Source: Eubacteriales bacterium
GTDB taxonomy: Bacteria > Bacillota > Clostridia > UBA1381
Direction of reading: 5' to 3'
DNA length: 45,705 nt
Assembly (NCBI GenBank): GCA_018384175.1
Contig: JAHAZB010000043.1
Span: 1-45,705, forward strand
The notes under the pieces were generated by a model. The model was not told the DNA's origin, made no database searches, and saw only the letters and a list, made by a program, of their open reading frames with translations. Shown one piece after another: positions 1 to 8,732 of this stretch (position 1 is its first letter; each line of letters begins with the position of its first letter). A program made the position numbers and the translations under genes.

Positions 1-49
1 GTATCTTACAAAAAATAGCAAGTGAAATATATACTTCTGTATACGAATT

Positions 50-78
50 TTGACAGAATTGTTACAAATTTGTTATGG
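50..78 (+). promoter_or_regulatory. Possible sigma-A promoter for the first gene
   Basis: A perfect -35 TTGACA lies at 50-55, and a weak -10 TTATGG lies 17 nt downstream at 73-78. A second possible pair is CTGACA at 86-91 with TATATG at 109-114, also 17 nt apart. Either would give a short leader before the start at 141. Confidence 0.35.
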
Positions 79-140
79 AAATCGTCTGACATATGTGATA
101 AGATATTGTATATGGGGAATTATAAAGGGAGTATTATATT

Positions 141-1265
141 ATGAAAAGACTTTTGATTTTTATCATGGCTCTTATTGCAGCTTTACAAATTACTGCATAC
201 GCAGAGTCTGATATTTCTGTCAGCGTCAACGGCATCACTCTTTCACCGGAGCAGCCTCCGGTGGTTATAAACAATCGTACACTGGTACCTGTTCGTGCCG
301 TTTGTGAAGCCTTGGGACTTAATGTGGAATGGAATCAGAAATATCAGGAGGTAACAATAAAGGGCGGTGATACGTTTGTAAAACTTGGAATTGACTACCA
401 CACACTGAATGTAAATAATTTTCTCAGCTATATCGACGCATCACCAAAGATTGTAAACGGTGTAACCTGCGTTCCGATAAGATATGTTGTTGAACCATTC
501 GGTGCAATGGTAGACTGGGACAGCGAAACAAAAACCGTTATTGTTCGTTCCGACTTTTCTTCAGATGAAGAGGACATTACTGAAAGCAACCCCGAAAAAG
601 AGGAAGTAACAGAAAACACTCCGGAAAAAGAGGAAATTAAGGAAAATATTCCTGAAAAAGAAGAAATAACAGAAAACAGACCAGTTATTTTAAATCCACC
701 ATCGCCCTCAATTCAGTCAAAACCATTTACATTCTATTCACAGCCTGATACTGCATGGGGGTTTGAGGCAAATGGCAGAGGATACTGCTGGGTATGCTCA
801 TATGCAATGGTTATTTCAGATGCCACCGGAGACAGAGTAACACCGGTAGACATTGCAGAATATAACATCGAGAAAAGTGAAGGCGGCACAGGAAGTTATA
901 TTGCAAGTCATTTTGGCATTGTTGAAAAATACGGACTTAAATTTGTTCCGGCGCTTGCGGAGACCTCGCTGTATTTTGACCACTTTGACAGAACACACCG
1001 TGGAGCAACATACTTCAAAGCAGAAACAGAGGATGATGTAAGAAACGCACTCATTGAAGCATTAGACAGAAATCCTCACGGTATTATGGTGAGATTCGAG
1101 GGTTATCCGCATACTCTTGTTGCAACGGGATATCACGACGGAACAGTCTATTTCAATGACCCTGCTGCAGAAAATATGGAAAATGTAACCTTCGAGAAAA
1201 CCTGTCTCGGAAAAAACTTTTTGTTGACAGATTTAAGCTTTGTACAGGCAGTAGCAAAGAAGTAA
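141..1265 (+). CDS. Secreted protein: copper-amine-oxidase-N-like stalk domain plus C39-like cysteine peptidase domain
   Basis: The 374-aa product opens with a signal peptide (about residues 1-21). Residues 28-135 carry two stalk repeats typical of the copper amine oxidase N-terminal-like domain (NNRTLVPVRAVCEALG, then VTCVPIRYVVEPFGAMVDWD). An acidic repeat linker covers about 140-185. The rest resembles C39-like peptidases: GYCWVCSYAMV places Cys216 where the family has its catalytic Cys, HTLVATGY supplies the His and FNDPA the Asp. It probably acts outside the membrane on peptides or on the cell surface; the substrate is unknown. The start follows AAAGGGAG with good spacing. A Nudix gene begins 19 nt downstream and may be co-transcribed. 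The domain calls are firm, the enzymatic activity is inferred. Confidence 0.85.
   Translation: MKRLLIFIMALIAALQITAYAESDISVSVNGITLSPEQPPVVINNRTLVPVRAVCEALGLNVEWNQKYQEVTIKGGDTFVKLGIDYHTLNVNNFLSYIDASPKIVNGVTCVPIRYVVEPFGAMVDWDSETKTVIVRSDFSSDEEDITESNPEKEEVTENTPEKEEIKENIPEKEEITENRPVILNPPSPSIQSKPFTFYSQPDTAWGFEANGRGYCWVCSYAMVISDATGDRVTPVDIAEYNIEKSEGGTGSYIASHFGIVEKYGLKFVPALAETSLYFDHFDRTHRGATYFKAETEDDVRNALIEALDRNPHGIMVRFEGYPHTLVATGYHDGTVYFNDPAAENMENVTFEKTCLGKNFLLTDLSFVQAVAKK
589..678 (+). repeat. Three in-frame 30-bp repeats encoding an acidic linker
   Basis: Three copies of a 10-residue unit of the form xPEKEE(V/I)(T/K)EN separate the stalk domain from the peptidase domain of the first gene. The period is exactly 30 nt, so copy number could change by slippage without breaking the frame. 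Confidence 0.8.
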
Positions 1266-1284
1266 AATCACGAAAGGACAGCTT

Positions 1285-1692
1285 ATGAAATACGAAAAAT
1301 CTTGTGGCGCAATTCTTTGGCGCAATAACGGAAAACGAGAGTATCTGCTGATTTTGAACAAAAAAGGAAACGCTCTCGGACACTGGGGATTTCCTAAAGG
1401 GCACGTTGAAGGAAACGAAACAGAGGTTCAGACTGCAAGACGTGAAATCTTTGAGGAAACAGGTATAAAGGCAGGAGATTTTGCAGATGGGTTTCGTATT
1501 GTAGTGCATTACTCACCCGCTCCAAACATCGAAAAGGATGTAGTCTATTTCCTTTGCGAAATATCAGACACTAACATAGTCCTGCAAGAGAGCGAGGTCG
1601 CCGAATACAAGTGGCTCGATTATGATGCCGCGCAAAAACTTCTTACCTATGATACAGATATTTTAAGAAAAGCAGAAAGCTTTCTCGGTTAA
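1285..1692 (+). CDS. Nudix hydrolase (MutT/Ap4A-hydrolase-like)
   Basis: A 135-aa Nudix protein. The full Nudix box GX5EX7REUXEEXGU is present at residues 39-61 (GHVEGNE...REIFEETGI), and residues 31-39 (LGHWGFPKG) are typical of diadenosine tetraphosphate hydrolase-like members. It should hydrolyse a nucleoside diphosphate linked to another moiety, probably Ap4A or an oxidised nucleotide, in the cytosol. AAAGGA 9 nt upstream supports this ATG. It starts 19 nt after the peptidase gene, and its last codons form part of a terminator hairpin. Confidence 0.9.
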   Translation: MKYEKSCGAILWRNNGKREYLLILNKKGNALGHWGFPKGHVEGNETEVQTARREIFEETGIKAGDFADGFRIVVHYSPAPNIEKDVVYFLCEISDTNIVLQESEVAEYKWLDYDAAQKLLTYDTDILRKAESFLG

Positions 1693-1716
1693 ACGGGAAA
1701 GCTTTCTGCTTTTTTG
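1671..1716 (+). terminator. Rho-independent terminator
   Basis: AGCAGAAAGCTTTC pairs perfectly with GAAAGCTTTCTGCT, followed by TTTTT. The 5' arm overlaps the end of the Nudix reading frame. Confidence 0.9.
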
Positions 1717-1753
1717 TTTATACCTTTTTGCCACCATAACAGCAAGCTTACAG

Positions 1754-2497
1754 CTACTGTTCATCAACTCTTATAATTCCGGCTGTTTTTTCTATGCTTC
1801 TGATCGGTGCATCTGCCGCTGTACCCCACTCCATATCCTTGTTACGATAATCAAATTTAAGTGTAAATCTATGCACATCTTCGCTTATTCTTTTAAGCTC
1901 CTCCTTTTGCTTCTCATACAAAAATACCACAAATTCCGCTCTGTCCTTGTCCGGCATTTTCTCAGCCACCTCCAGTAACATTCTCATATGCGGCAGACAA
2001 AAGCCCTTAGATTCCTGCACTTTCTTCCTGAACTCAGGTTCGGTACGCCACATATCAGCAAAGACACTGATATATCGTCCCATTGTATAATTTATCTTAT
2101 CGCATATAATACAGCTGTCCTCACGTTTTTTTAGCATCTGTGCAATTCCTGATATAGTCTGTTTCGAGTCGCTTTTTTTGAAAAGTCCTTTTTTACAATC
2201 CTTCAGCGCTTCCACAGCCTTTTCGAACTCTTTCAGATGCTTTTCATTTTCTGCAAGATGCGTTTCCATAACAAGCGCCAGACTTAATTTGTTAGGTTTT
2301 TTGAACATCATTTCAAAATGCTTGTTGCAGTACCCCTTTTCATTTGACTCTATACGAAAATCAGGCTCCATCATAGCCGCCCCAAGCGCATAATCCACCG
2401 CTTCCTCCTCACATTTCCTATAAAGCATACAAAGAGGGCACTCGGTATCCGCTTCCATTGCCTCGTTAATCGGTATGGTATATATCTGCTCCTTCAT
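1754..2497 (-). CDS. DUF6062-type cysteine-rich protein of unknown function
   Basis: The 247-aa protein has paired cysteine motifs in two halves: CPLC near the N-terminus with CNKHF about 50 residues later, then CIIC with CLPHM. This C-x-x-C/C-x-x-H layout, repeated twice, suggests binding of two metals or clusters, and matches proteins labelled DUF6062 in clostridial genomes. The ATG at 2497 is preferred because AAAGGA lies about 9 nt before it; a longer frame from 2527 lacks such a site. It is transcribed toward the Nudix gene. Function is unknown; the family assignment is from memory. Confidence 0.75.
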   Translation of the reverse strand: MKEQIYTIPINEAMEADTECPLCMLYRKCEEEAVDYALGAAMMEPDFRIESNEKGYCNKHFEMMFKKPNKLSLALVMETHLAENEKHLKEFEKAVEALKDCKKGLFKKSDSKQTISGIAQMLKKREDSCIICDKINYTMGRYISVFADMWRTEPEFRKKVQESKGFCLPHMRMLLEVAEKMPDKDRAEFVVFLYEKQKEELKRISEDVHRFTLKFDYRNKDMEWGTAADAPIRSIEKTAGIIRVDEQ

Positions 2498-2603
2498 CAG
2501 TTCAATTCCTTTCAGCAGTTTGTGCATATTTAATTATATACCCCTCAAAAATAACTGTCAATTACCAATAATAAATAAAAATTAGAAATTTACAAAAAAT
2601 TCA

Positions 2604-2640
2604 TTGAAAAATTGAAATTTTGTGTTATAATGATTATAAT
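2604..2640 (+). promoter_or_regulatory. Two overlapping sigma-A promoters for pckG
   Basis: TTGAAA at 2604-2609 pairs with a perfect TATAAT at 2626-2631 (16-nt spacer). TTGAAA at 2612-2617 pairs with a second TATAAT at 2635-2640 (17-nt spacer). Either gives a leader of about 80-95 nt. Confidence 0.7.
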
Positions 2641-2728
2641 GGCGGAAAATTTGAAATTATTGACAGGTATGTGTGCGTATTTTGAGTTTTTTGCAAATAA
2701 TAATGATATAAATAAGGAGGAATTTTCA

Positions 2729-4504
2729 ATGACTTCAAACAAGACAGTATTAGCTTGGCTTGACGAAATGGCTGCAATGTGTACACCTGAAAAGATTGTA
2801 TGGATTGACGGTAGCGAAGAACAGCTTGAGGCTCTTCGTGCAGAGGCTGTTTCAACAGGCGAAATGATTAAGCTCAACGAGGAAAAGCTTCCCGGCTGTT
2901 ACTATCACAGAACAGCAGAGAATGACGTTGCTCGTGTAGAGGACAGAACATTCATCTGTACACCGACCAAAGAAGAAGCAGGTCCTATCAACAACTGGAT
3001 GGCTCCCGACGAGATGTATGCTAAGATGAAGGCTCTTTATGCAGGCTCAATGGCAGGTAGAACAATGTACGTTATCCCCTATTCAATGGGTCCTGTAGGT
3101 TCACCCTTCTCAAAGATTGGTATAGAGCTTACAGACAGCATCTACGTCGTTCTTAATATGGCTATTATGACAAGAATCGGTAAGGCTGTTATCGACCAGC
3201 TCGGCGATACACCTGATTTTGTAAAGTGCTTACACGCTAAAAAGGATGTAAATCCCGATGACAGATACATTGTTCAGTTCCCTCAGGATTCTACAATCTG
3301 GTCAATCAACTCTGCTTACGGCGGTAACGTGCTTCTTGGTAAGAAGTGCTTTGCTCTGAGAATTGCATCATATCTAGGTATGAAAGAGGGCTGGATGGCT
3401 GAGCATATGCTTATCCTCGGTCTTGAGAATCCACAGGGTGAAGTTAAGTACATCTGTGCTGCTTTCCCGTCAGCTTGCGGTAAGACAAACCTTGCAATGC
3501 TTATTCCGCCCGAGTATCTTAAGTCTCAGGGTTATAAAGTATGGACTGTTGGCGACGACATTTCATGGCTCAGAATAGGTCCTGATGGCAGACTTTATGC
3601 TATCAACCCAGAGGCTGGCTTCTTCGGTGTTGCTCCCGGTACAAGTGTTAAGACAAACTTTAACGCTCTTGAATCAACAAAGAAGAATACCATCTTCACA
3701 AACGTTGCTATCAACAATGACGATATGACAGTTTGGTGGGAAGGTCTTGACAAGAATCCGCCGGTTAATGCAACCGAGTGGAAGGGCGCTAAGGTAAACG
3801 GTGTTGAGTACACAGCAGAGGGCAACAAGCTCGCTCACCCGAACTCAAGATTTACTGCTCCTGCTGTAAACTGTCCTTGTATCTCCAAGGAGTTTGAAAA
3901 TCCCGCAGGTGTACCTGTTGAAGCTATCGTATTCGGTGGCAGACGTGCTAAGTGCGCTCCGCTCGTTTATCAGTCAAGAGACTGGACACATGGTACTTTC
4001 GTTGGTGCTACTATGGCTTCTGAGACAACAGCAGCTGCTGCAGGTGCAGTCGGCGTTGTAAGACGCGACCCGATGGCTATGAAGCCGTTCGTTGGTTACA
4101 ATATGGCTACCTACTGGAATCACTGGTTAGAGATGGGCAAGAAGCTCGGCGATAAGGCTCCGAAAATCTTCCACGTTAACTGGTTCAGAAAGGATGACAA
4201 CGACAACTTTATGTGGCCCGGTTTCGGCGACAATATGCGTGTTCTCCTTTGGATTCTTGACAGATGTGCAGGCAAGGTTGACGCTGATGAGTGTGCTATC
4301 GGTTACATTCCTAAGGCTGAAGATATTGACATTAAGGACCTTGATATGACTGTTGAAGACGTTAAGGCACTTCTTACAATCGACAACAAAGTATGGCTTG
4401 AGGATGTTGAAAACATTAAGGAATACTTCGCACAGTTCGGCGATAAGCTTCCGAAGGAAATGGCTGACGAGCTTGCAAAGCTTGAAGCTAACCTTACAAA
4501 ATAA
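2729..4504 (+). CDS. pckG: Phosphoenolpyruvate carboxykinase (GTP)
   Basis: The 591-aa enzyme interconverts oxaloacetate + GTP with phosphoenolpyruvate + CO2 + GDP. The GTP-type P-loop with its reactive Cys is present near residue 250 (FPSACGKTNLAML), followed by the metal/kinase-2 region WTVGDDISWLRI and the family block FGGRRAKCAPLVYQSRDW. Length fits GTP-type rather than ATP-type enzymes. ATG 2729 is chosen over an in-frame ATG at 2612 because AAGGAGG lies 8 nt before it and the longer form would put coding sequence on the promoters. The gene is monocistronic, with its own promoter and terminator. In anaerobic gut-type Clostridia it usually links glycolysis with C4 acids; here that is inference. 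Confidence 0.97.
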   Translation: MTSNKTVLAWLDEMAAMCTPEKIVWIDGSEEQLEALRAEAVSTGEMIKLNEEKLPGCYYHRTAENDVARVEDRTFICTPTKEEAGPINNWMAPDEMYAKMKALYAGSMAGRTMYVIPYSMGPVGSPFSKIGIELTDSIYVVLNMAIMTRIGKAVIDQLGDTPDFVKCLHAKKDVNPDDRYIVQFPQDSTIWSINSAYGGNVLLGKKCFALRIASYLGMKEGWMAEHMLILGLENPQGEVKYICAAFPSACGKTNLAMLIPPEYLKSQGYKVWTVGDDISWLRIGPDGRLYAINPEAGFFGVAPGTSVKTNFNALESTKKNTIFTNVAINNDDMTVWWEGLDKNPPVNATEWKGAKVNGVEYTAEGNKLAHPNSRFTAPAVNCPCISKEFENPAGVPVEAIVFGGRRAKCAPLVYQSRDWTHGTFVGATMASETTAAAAGAVGVVRRDPMAMKPFVGYNMATYWNHWLEMGKKLGDKAPKIFHVNWFRKDDNDNFMWPGFGDNMRVLLWILDRCAGKVDADECAIGYIPKAEDIDIKDLDMTVEDVKALLTIDNKVWLEDVENIKEYFAQFGDKLPKEMADELAKLEANLTK

Positions 4505-4516
4505 TTAAGCAAATTA

Positions 4517-4549
4517 AAACTGAGGTTGTTTGACACAACCTCAGTTTTT
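4517..4549. terminator. Bidirectional terminator between pckG and the RM-like locus
   Basis: AAACTGAGGTTGT pairs with ACAACCTCAGTTTT, with T-runs on both strands. It can end pckG on the plus strand and the 4586-5743 gene on the minus strand. Confidence 0.9.
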
Positions 4550-4585
4550 GTTATTCTAAACATTGATGATGTTTCTTGATATATA

Positions 4586-5743
4586 TCAAATTTCCAGACA
4601 TTGAGCAATAAATTTCTTCGATTGTTCGTAATCTATCTTAGCATCAAAAGCTTCTACAATATCCACTAAATTTCTTCCATCATACTGCGTTACTCCACGA
4701 GAATTTCGTCCTGCCCAATGCTTGATAATCCTTGTACCTGACAGAAGTTGACGATTAAACATCGAGCAAAGCCTCGTTTTAATCGTATTATCTTCGTCAA
4801 TAGCAACAACATATACCAGATAAACACTTTTCTCTTCTGCAAGAAACTCAAGAAGCTTATCAAGATTATAGCCCTTGGGATTACTCGACAAAAAGACTAC
4901 TTTTGTTTTAATGTCTGTTTCTGTACGGTAGTTGTCAAATTCCCGTTCATAATCTCCCAAGTCATCGGCGGTGTAAATTTCCGGCAACGGTTGTCTTAAG
5001 CGCAAGCATTTCATCAAAGTAGCTTTCAAATCATCTTCTGCTGTAATTAAATATTCTATAATTCTTCCGCGCAAATTAACGTTATCAATAAAAGCTGCAA
5101 TTGCAATTTCCGTTTCTACCGCACGAACACGATTGTTCAAATCCTCATTCAAAATCTCATATTCTTCAGAGCCTAAAAACGAAATCGCTCTCTCAACTGA
5201 CTCTTGGATACATTCTGTCTGCACCAAAGTTGGCTTAAACCGTTTTCCTGTAGGAGCGATATTATTTGTTGCTTCGACCAAACGTTCAAGGTTTTCTTCA
5301 AAGGTGAAATTTTCATGAGAGTTGTACAAAAACTCGAAATTCTCAGGAACGTTCTCGACACCTTCAAATTCCCTCATAATATCACTTCCGTTAAAGCTCC
5401 CCTTAATATTATCTCGCCGCAACATCTGCGATGAATGGCTTATTTTTTTGAGAAATGTCGTATTTGCCAACATTAAATAGTTTCGCATCGGTGTAACCAG
5501 ACAAACAACAAATGGTATATCGTCATATTTGTGCAGTGTAGATAGTGCCAAAACAGAATTGCTAAAGCTTCCGGAGGTAGTCTTACAAAACCTTACAGCA
5601 AACCACTCGCAATAAAGCACACTCCGTTCCTTTACCAAATGAAATTGCTGCTGTACCGAGGTTTGTAATTTGCTTTTATCCGCTATACCATCTCTACTTG
5701 TAATAAAAGCAACTAACTGTTCAATAATATCTCTATTATACAT
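4586..5743 (-). CDS. Unrecognised protein, candidate restriction endonuclease partner of the upstream methyltransferase
   Basis: This 385-aa protein has no motif I can name with confidence. It follows a DNA methyltransferase gene by 39 nt on the same strand, the usual layout of a type II restriction-modification pair. The N-terminal third contains a predicted mixed alpha/beta core, roughly residues 40-125: an acidic-hydrophobic-basic stretch (YCEWFAVRFCK), then PFVVCLVTP, then ANTTFLKKISHSS, which could be a divergent nuclease fold. The C-terminal part (HWAGRNSRGVTQYDGRNL) is rich in basic residues. ATG 5743 is preferred over a TTG at 5749 because GGAGGT is 6 nt upstream. Endonuclease activity is inferred from context only. 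Confidence 0.55.
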   Translation of the reverse strand: MYNRDIIEQLVAFITSRDGIADKSKLQTSVQQQFHLVKERSVLYCEWFAVRFCKTTSGSFSNSVLALSTLHKYDDIPFVVCLVTPMRNYLMLANTTFLKKISHSSQMLRRDNIKGSFNGSDIMREFEGVENVPENFEFLYNSHENFTFEENLERLVEATNNIAPTGKRFKPTLVQTECIQESVERAISFLGSEEYEILNEDLNNRVRAVETEIAIAAFIDNVNLRGRIIEYLITAEDDLKATLMKCLRLRQPLPEIYTADDLGDYEREFDNYRTETDIKTKVVFLSSNPKGYNLDKLLEFLAEEKSVYLVYVVAIDEDNTIKTRLCSMFNRQLLSGTRIIKHWAGRNSRGVTQYDGRNLVDIVEAFDAKIDYEQSKKFIAQCLEI

Positions 5744-5782
5744 TATCAAACCTCCACATATAATCTCTATAATATGCGCACA

Positions 5783-6739
5783 TTAAGTCTTGTTCTTTAC
5801 AGACTTTTGTTCAGACAAAGAATTGCGTTCCCAAAAAACACCATCTACATATCCTTGTATTTCTGTGTCATTGTCTGCCATTTCAAGACGTTTTTCTGCC
5901 CATACGCAATATTGAGCATCCATCTCAACACCAACATAATGACGATTAAGCTTTTTTGCAACCACGCTCGTCGTTCCTGAACCCAAAAAAGGGTCAAGCA
6001 CTACACCATCTTCCAAGGAGCTTGCGAGCATAATTTTCGCAATCAGTTTTTCGGATTTTTGTGTAGGGTGTGCTGTGTTTTCCGCCATAGACCAAAAAGG
6101 AATAGTAATGTCATCCCAAAAATTTGACGGACATGTGTCTCGGTAGTTACCGTTTTCAGTTTCATTCCAATCCTTTGGCTGTCCATCTACACGATAAGGG
6201 GCAATAACCTTCTTTCGTATTTTGACAGCATCAAGGTTGAAGATATAATCATTACTGTTTGTTGCAAACCAAATGTCTTCCATTCCATTTTTCCAGTTTG
6301 CTTTTGCACCCCTGCCCTTTTCCCGCTGCCATGTAATTCGGTTTTGAATGATAAAAAACTCACTCAGTATTTTTCCAACAATCAAACTTGTCTCCCAATC
6401 GCAGCAAACATATATTGAGCCATTATCCTTTAACAGAGGTTTGACTGCGCTCAACCATTGACGTGTATATTCCTCATAATCTGCTGTTTTTTTCTTTGCA
6501 AAGGTTGTACCATTAAAAGACTTTGTGAGATTATATGGTGGGTCTGCAATTATTAAATCCACACTTTTTTCAGGCAACATCGTACATACTTCAAGCATGT
6601 TCCCCATAATAGTTTTATCTATAACCTCGCTTAAATCTTGCTGTTTTTTTGTAACAGCAATACATCTGTCAAGATAATGTTGCCCCTCACTTAATGGTAT
6701 ATCAATTGTTTTATTTCTGCCAGCTTTTTCCGTTGCCAT
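5783..6739 (-). CDS. Site-specific DNA methyltransferase, beta-class N6-adenine/N4-cytosine type
   Basis: The 318-aa enzyme carries motif IV DPPYNL at residues 66-71, motif X HPTQK at 224-228 and motif I DPFLGSGTT at 249-257. Motif IV before motif I defines the beta class of amino-methyltransferases. The segment between them (about 75-220) holds the target-recognition part, including TWQREKGRGAKANWK. It transfers methyl from S-adenosylmethionine to an exocyclic amino group of DNA; the target site cannot be read from sequence. The start follows GAAGGAG and sits 15 nt inside a longer frame. It precedes the 4586-5743 gene, consistent with methylase-first order in a restriction-modification operon. 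Confidence 0.92.
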   Translation of the reverse strand: MATEKAGRNKTIDIPLSEGQHYLDRCIAVTKKQQDLSEVIDKTIMGNMLEVCTMLPEKSVDLIIADPPYNLTKSFNGTTFAKKKTADYEEYTRQWLSAVKPLLKDNGSIYVCCDWETSLIVGKILSEFFIIQNRITWQREKGRGAKANWKNGMEDIWFATNSNDYIFNLDAVKIRKKVIAPYRVDGQPKDWNETENGNYRDTCPSNFWDDITIPFWSMAENTAHPTQKSEKLIAKIMLASSLEDGVVLDPFLGSGTTSVVAKKLNRHYVGVEMDAQYCVWAEKRLEMADNDTEIQGYVDGVFWERNSLSEQKSVKNKT

Positions 6740-6793
6740 ACTACTCTCCTTCAAATGTAATGACTTTTTTTCATAGCCATCTTCTTACCGTTT

Positions 6794-6822
6794 ATTTTAC
6801 ACCATTTTCTTCTATTTGTCCA
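6794..6822 (-). promoter_or_regulatory. Probable sigma-A promoter of the methyltransferase operon
   Basis: On the minus strand, TGGACA (6822-6817) and TAAAAT (6799-6794) are separated by 17 nt. The start codon is about 55 nt downstream. Confidence 0.6.
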
Positions 6823-6958
6823 ATATATTATAGGAATTTATGTGAATTTTTTAATTTCTATCGGTTTATATGCAGCATCTTTGTATTCTTTGCTCATTAA
6901 AGCTGTTTTTCGGAATATAATTTAACCAAGAACACAAAAAAAAGGGGTGCTTGAAGAA

Positions 6959-7906
6959 TTGAATTATTTAATAAAGGAAAACGGAATTCTTACTCATTAT
7001 TTTTACAAATGTGGCGAAGGGCTTGTAAAGCGTGCCAAACGCGGAAGCTCGTGGCAGGAAAGTGAAGTTATTCTGAAAGATGCCACTTGCGTTTTCGGAA
7101 TATATCCTGACGACAACTGTGTTCACATCGTAACACAAACCACCGAAAATGAGCTGATGTACATAATTAATACCGCTCACCGAAAACGCAAATTTATACT
7201 CCAAAAGCTTTCTCCGGAATGTAATATCATCAAACTTTTTATCTATTCAATAAGAAACCGCCTTAATATGCTCTATTCGGTAAAACACGGAGATGACATC
7301 CTTCTTATGCATTGTATATTGACAGACAATGCACGTCCAAACACAGTTGCTAAGTTGAAGGACGGACATTTCTTTGTAATATCAGAACGTGTTTACTACT
7401 CCATCCCTGACGGAAGCTGTGGGTTCTCCGAGCTTTCCGACGAAAAGCCGGCATTTTACATCCGCATCGCACAAAATTGCTCCGTTCCATATCTTCACCG
7501 AGGACACATCGCATACCAATCCAACGGCAAAATTTACTTTGATAACCGCGAACTATGCAAAGATTCAGATGCAGAAGGTGTTATAATAACCGAGTACTCA
7601 TCAAGGCTCTTTGTAGTATGGCAAAGTAACGGTTATCTTCGTTATATGCCTGCCGACAGTCCCTCTAACCGTCCTCATGCAGTAATTAAGCCTCCTGCAG
7701 CTGCAGAGCTTTATGGTATATGGCATAATGAGGAATGCCACTATTTTTACGGGAATCACACCGGCTCCGACCTGACTTTGTATGTAAACCCTTCCCCATT
7801 TGACTCTCTGCCCGAAAAATCTCCCGAAGAATTTTTATCACGCAGAATGGAAAATATGAAAAAAGAAATTGACGAGCTTAAGCATCAACTATCCCAACTC
7901 GCATAA
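6959..7906 (+). CDS. Hypothetical protein with repeat-like beta-rich body and C-terminal coiled coil
   Basis: I do not recognise a family. The roughly 315-aa product has no signal peptide or membrane segment. The body contains regularly spaced strand-like segments (HIVTQTTENELMYII, GHIAYQSNGKIYFDN, RLFVVWQSNGYLRYM), suggestive of beta-propeller blades, and the last about 30 residues (RMENMKKEIDELKHQLSQLA) look like a short coiled coil. Two starts are possible: GTG 6947 and TTG 6959. AAAGGGG at 6941-6947 is well placed for TTG 6959 and overlaps the GTG, so TTG is preferred. A -10-like TATAAT lies at 6916-6921. The S24 repressor gene follows in the same direction but has its own promoter. Confidence 0.7.
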   Translation: MNYLIKENGILTHYFYKCGEGLVKRAKRGSSWQESEVILKDATCVFGIYPDDNCVHIVTQTTENELMYIINTAHRKRKFILQKLSPECNIIKLFIYSIRNRLNMLYSVKHGDDILLMHCILTDNARPNTVAKLKDGHFFVISERVYYSIPDGSCGFSELSDEKPAFYIRIAQNCSVPYLHRGHIAYQSNGKIYFDNRELCKDSDAEGVIITEYSSRLFVVWQSNGYLRYMPADSPSNRPHAVIKPPAAAELYGIWHNEECHYFYGNHTGSDLTLYVNPSPFDSLPEKSPEEFLSRRMENMKKEIDELKHQLSQLA

Positions 7907-7910
7907 TCGC

Positions 7911-7966
7911 ACTATGCAATTATTTTGTCGATTTTTCTTGCATTATGCAATTTTTTGTGATATACT
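7911..7966 (+). promoter_or_regulatory. Promoter with operator-like repeats upstream of the S24 repressor
   Basis: TTGCAT (7938-7943) and TATACT (7961-7966) are 17 nt apart. The -35 lies inside the imperfect dyad TTGCA-tta-TGCAA. A direct repeat, TATGCAATTATTTTG at 7913 and TATGCAATTTTTTG at 7944, is spaced 31 bp (three helical turns). An additional dyad GCATA/TATGC begins just upstream. The arrangement fits autoregulation by the downstream regulator. Confidence 0.6.
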
Positions 7967-8017
7967 GTCGTATGAAAAGGGAATTTTGTTACACTTAAAG
8001 AAGGAGTTGCGGGAAAT

Positions 8018-8665
8018 ATGGAGATGAACACACAAGACATCGGCAGGATAATTGCAGATAAAAGGCGTGAGCTTGATTTAACACTTGAAGAAGTCGGTCA
8101 AAGAGTAGGCGTTACAAAGTCTACTATTCAAAGATATGAAGCCGGACTTATTACAACACCCAAGATAGCTGTTCTGGAGTCAATTGCCAGAGCATTATCA
8201 TTAGACCCCGCCCTGCTTACAGGCAAAAAGGCAACCTTACCGGACAATGCTATGCCCGTAAATTCAGGCAGTCCGAAAATTGCGATACCTATTTTAGGCA
8301 ACGTAGCAGCAGGCGAAGGTGCTTTCGCTGACAGTAACGTAATCGGCTATATTATGGAAGACAGAAACAGTCTCTCCAGCGCAGAAGAATATGCATATCT
8401 CGTAGTAAAAGGCGACAGTATGTATCCGGAATTCAAGGATGGCGACAAAGTGCTTGTAAAATGCTGTCCAGCCGCAGAATCAGGAGAATATGCAGTAGTT
8501 ATGGTCGATGATGACAACGGCGTTGTCAAAAAGATAGAGTACGGAGAAAAATGCATAATACTTCATTCGGTAAATCCTATGTACCCTCCACGCAAATTTG
8601 AGGGAAAAGAAATGCTCAGAATAAGAATTTTCGGAGTTGTAAGAGGATTACGCAGAAGCTATTGA
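8018..8665 (+). CDS. XRE-family repressor with self-cleaving S24 (LexA/CI-like) domain
   Basis: The 215-aa protein has an XRE helix-turn-helix (about residues 8-62: LTLEEVGQRVGVTKSTIQRYEAG) and a C-terminal S24 peptidase domain. The Ala98-Gly99 scissile bond (NVAAGEGAF), the nucleophile Ser134 in KGDSMYP and the general base Lys171 in VVKKIEY are all present. The Ser-Lys spacing of 37 equals that of LexA. It should repress target promoters and be inactivated by RecA-stimulated autocleavage upon DNA damage. It differs from LexA in having an XRE-type DNA-binding domain, as in phage CI or HdiR-type regulators, but there are no phage genes nearby. AAGGAG precedes the start. Its own promoter is a likely target. 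Confidence 0.93.
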   Translation: MEMNTQDIGRIIADKRRELDLTLEEVGQRVGVTKSTIQRYEAGLITTPKIAVLESIARALSLDPALLTGKKATLPDNAMPVNSGSPKIAIPILGNVAAGEGAFADSNVIGYIMEDRNSLSSAEEYAYLVVKGDSMYPEFKDGDKVLVKCCPAAESGEYAVVMVDDDNGVVKKIEYGEKCIILHSVNPMYPPRKFEGKEMLRIRIFGVVRGLRRSY

Positions 8666-8673
8666 TATAAAAG

Positions 8674-8704
8674 GCATAACCACCGACAAAGTCGGTGGTT
8701 ATGT
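8674..8704. terminator. Strong hairpin between convergent genes
   Basis: ATAACCACCGAC pairs perfectly with GTCGGTGGTTAT around an AAA loop, with further pairs outside. A TTTT run follows on the minus strand, so it probably terminates the 34-aa microgene there. On the plus strand it lacks a good T-run. Confidence 0.7.
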
Positions 8705-8732
8705 ACGTCTTAAGGTAAATTATGTTCAGAAA

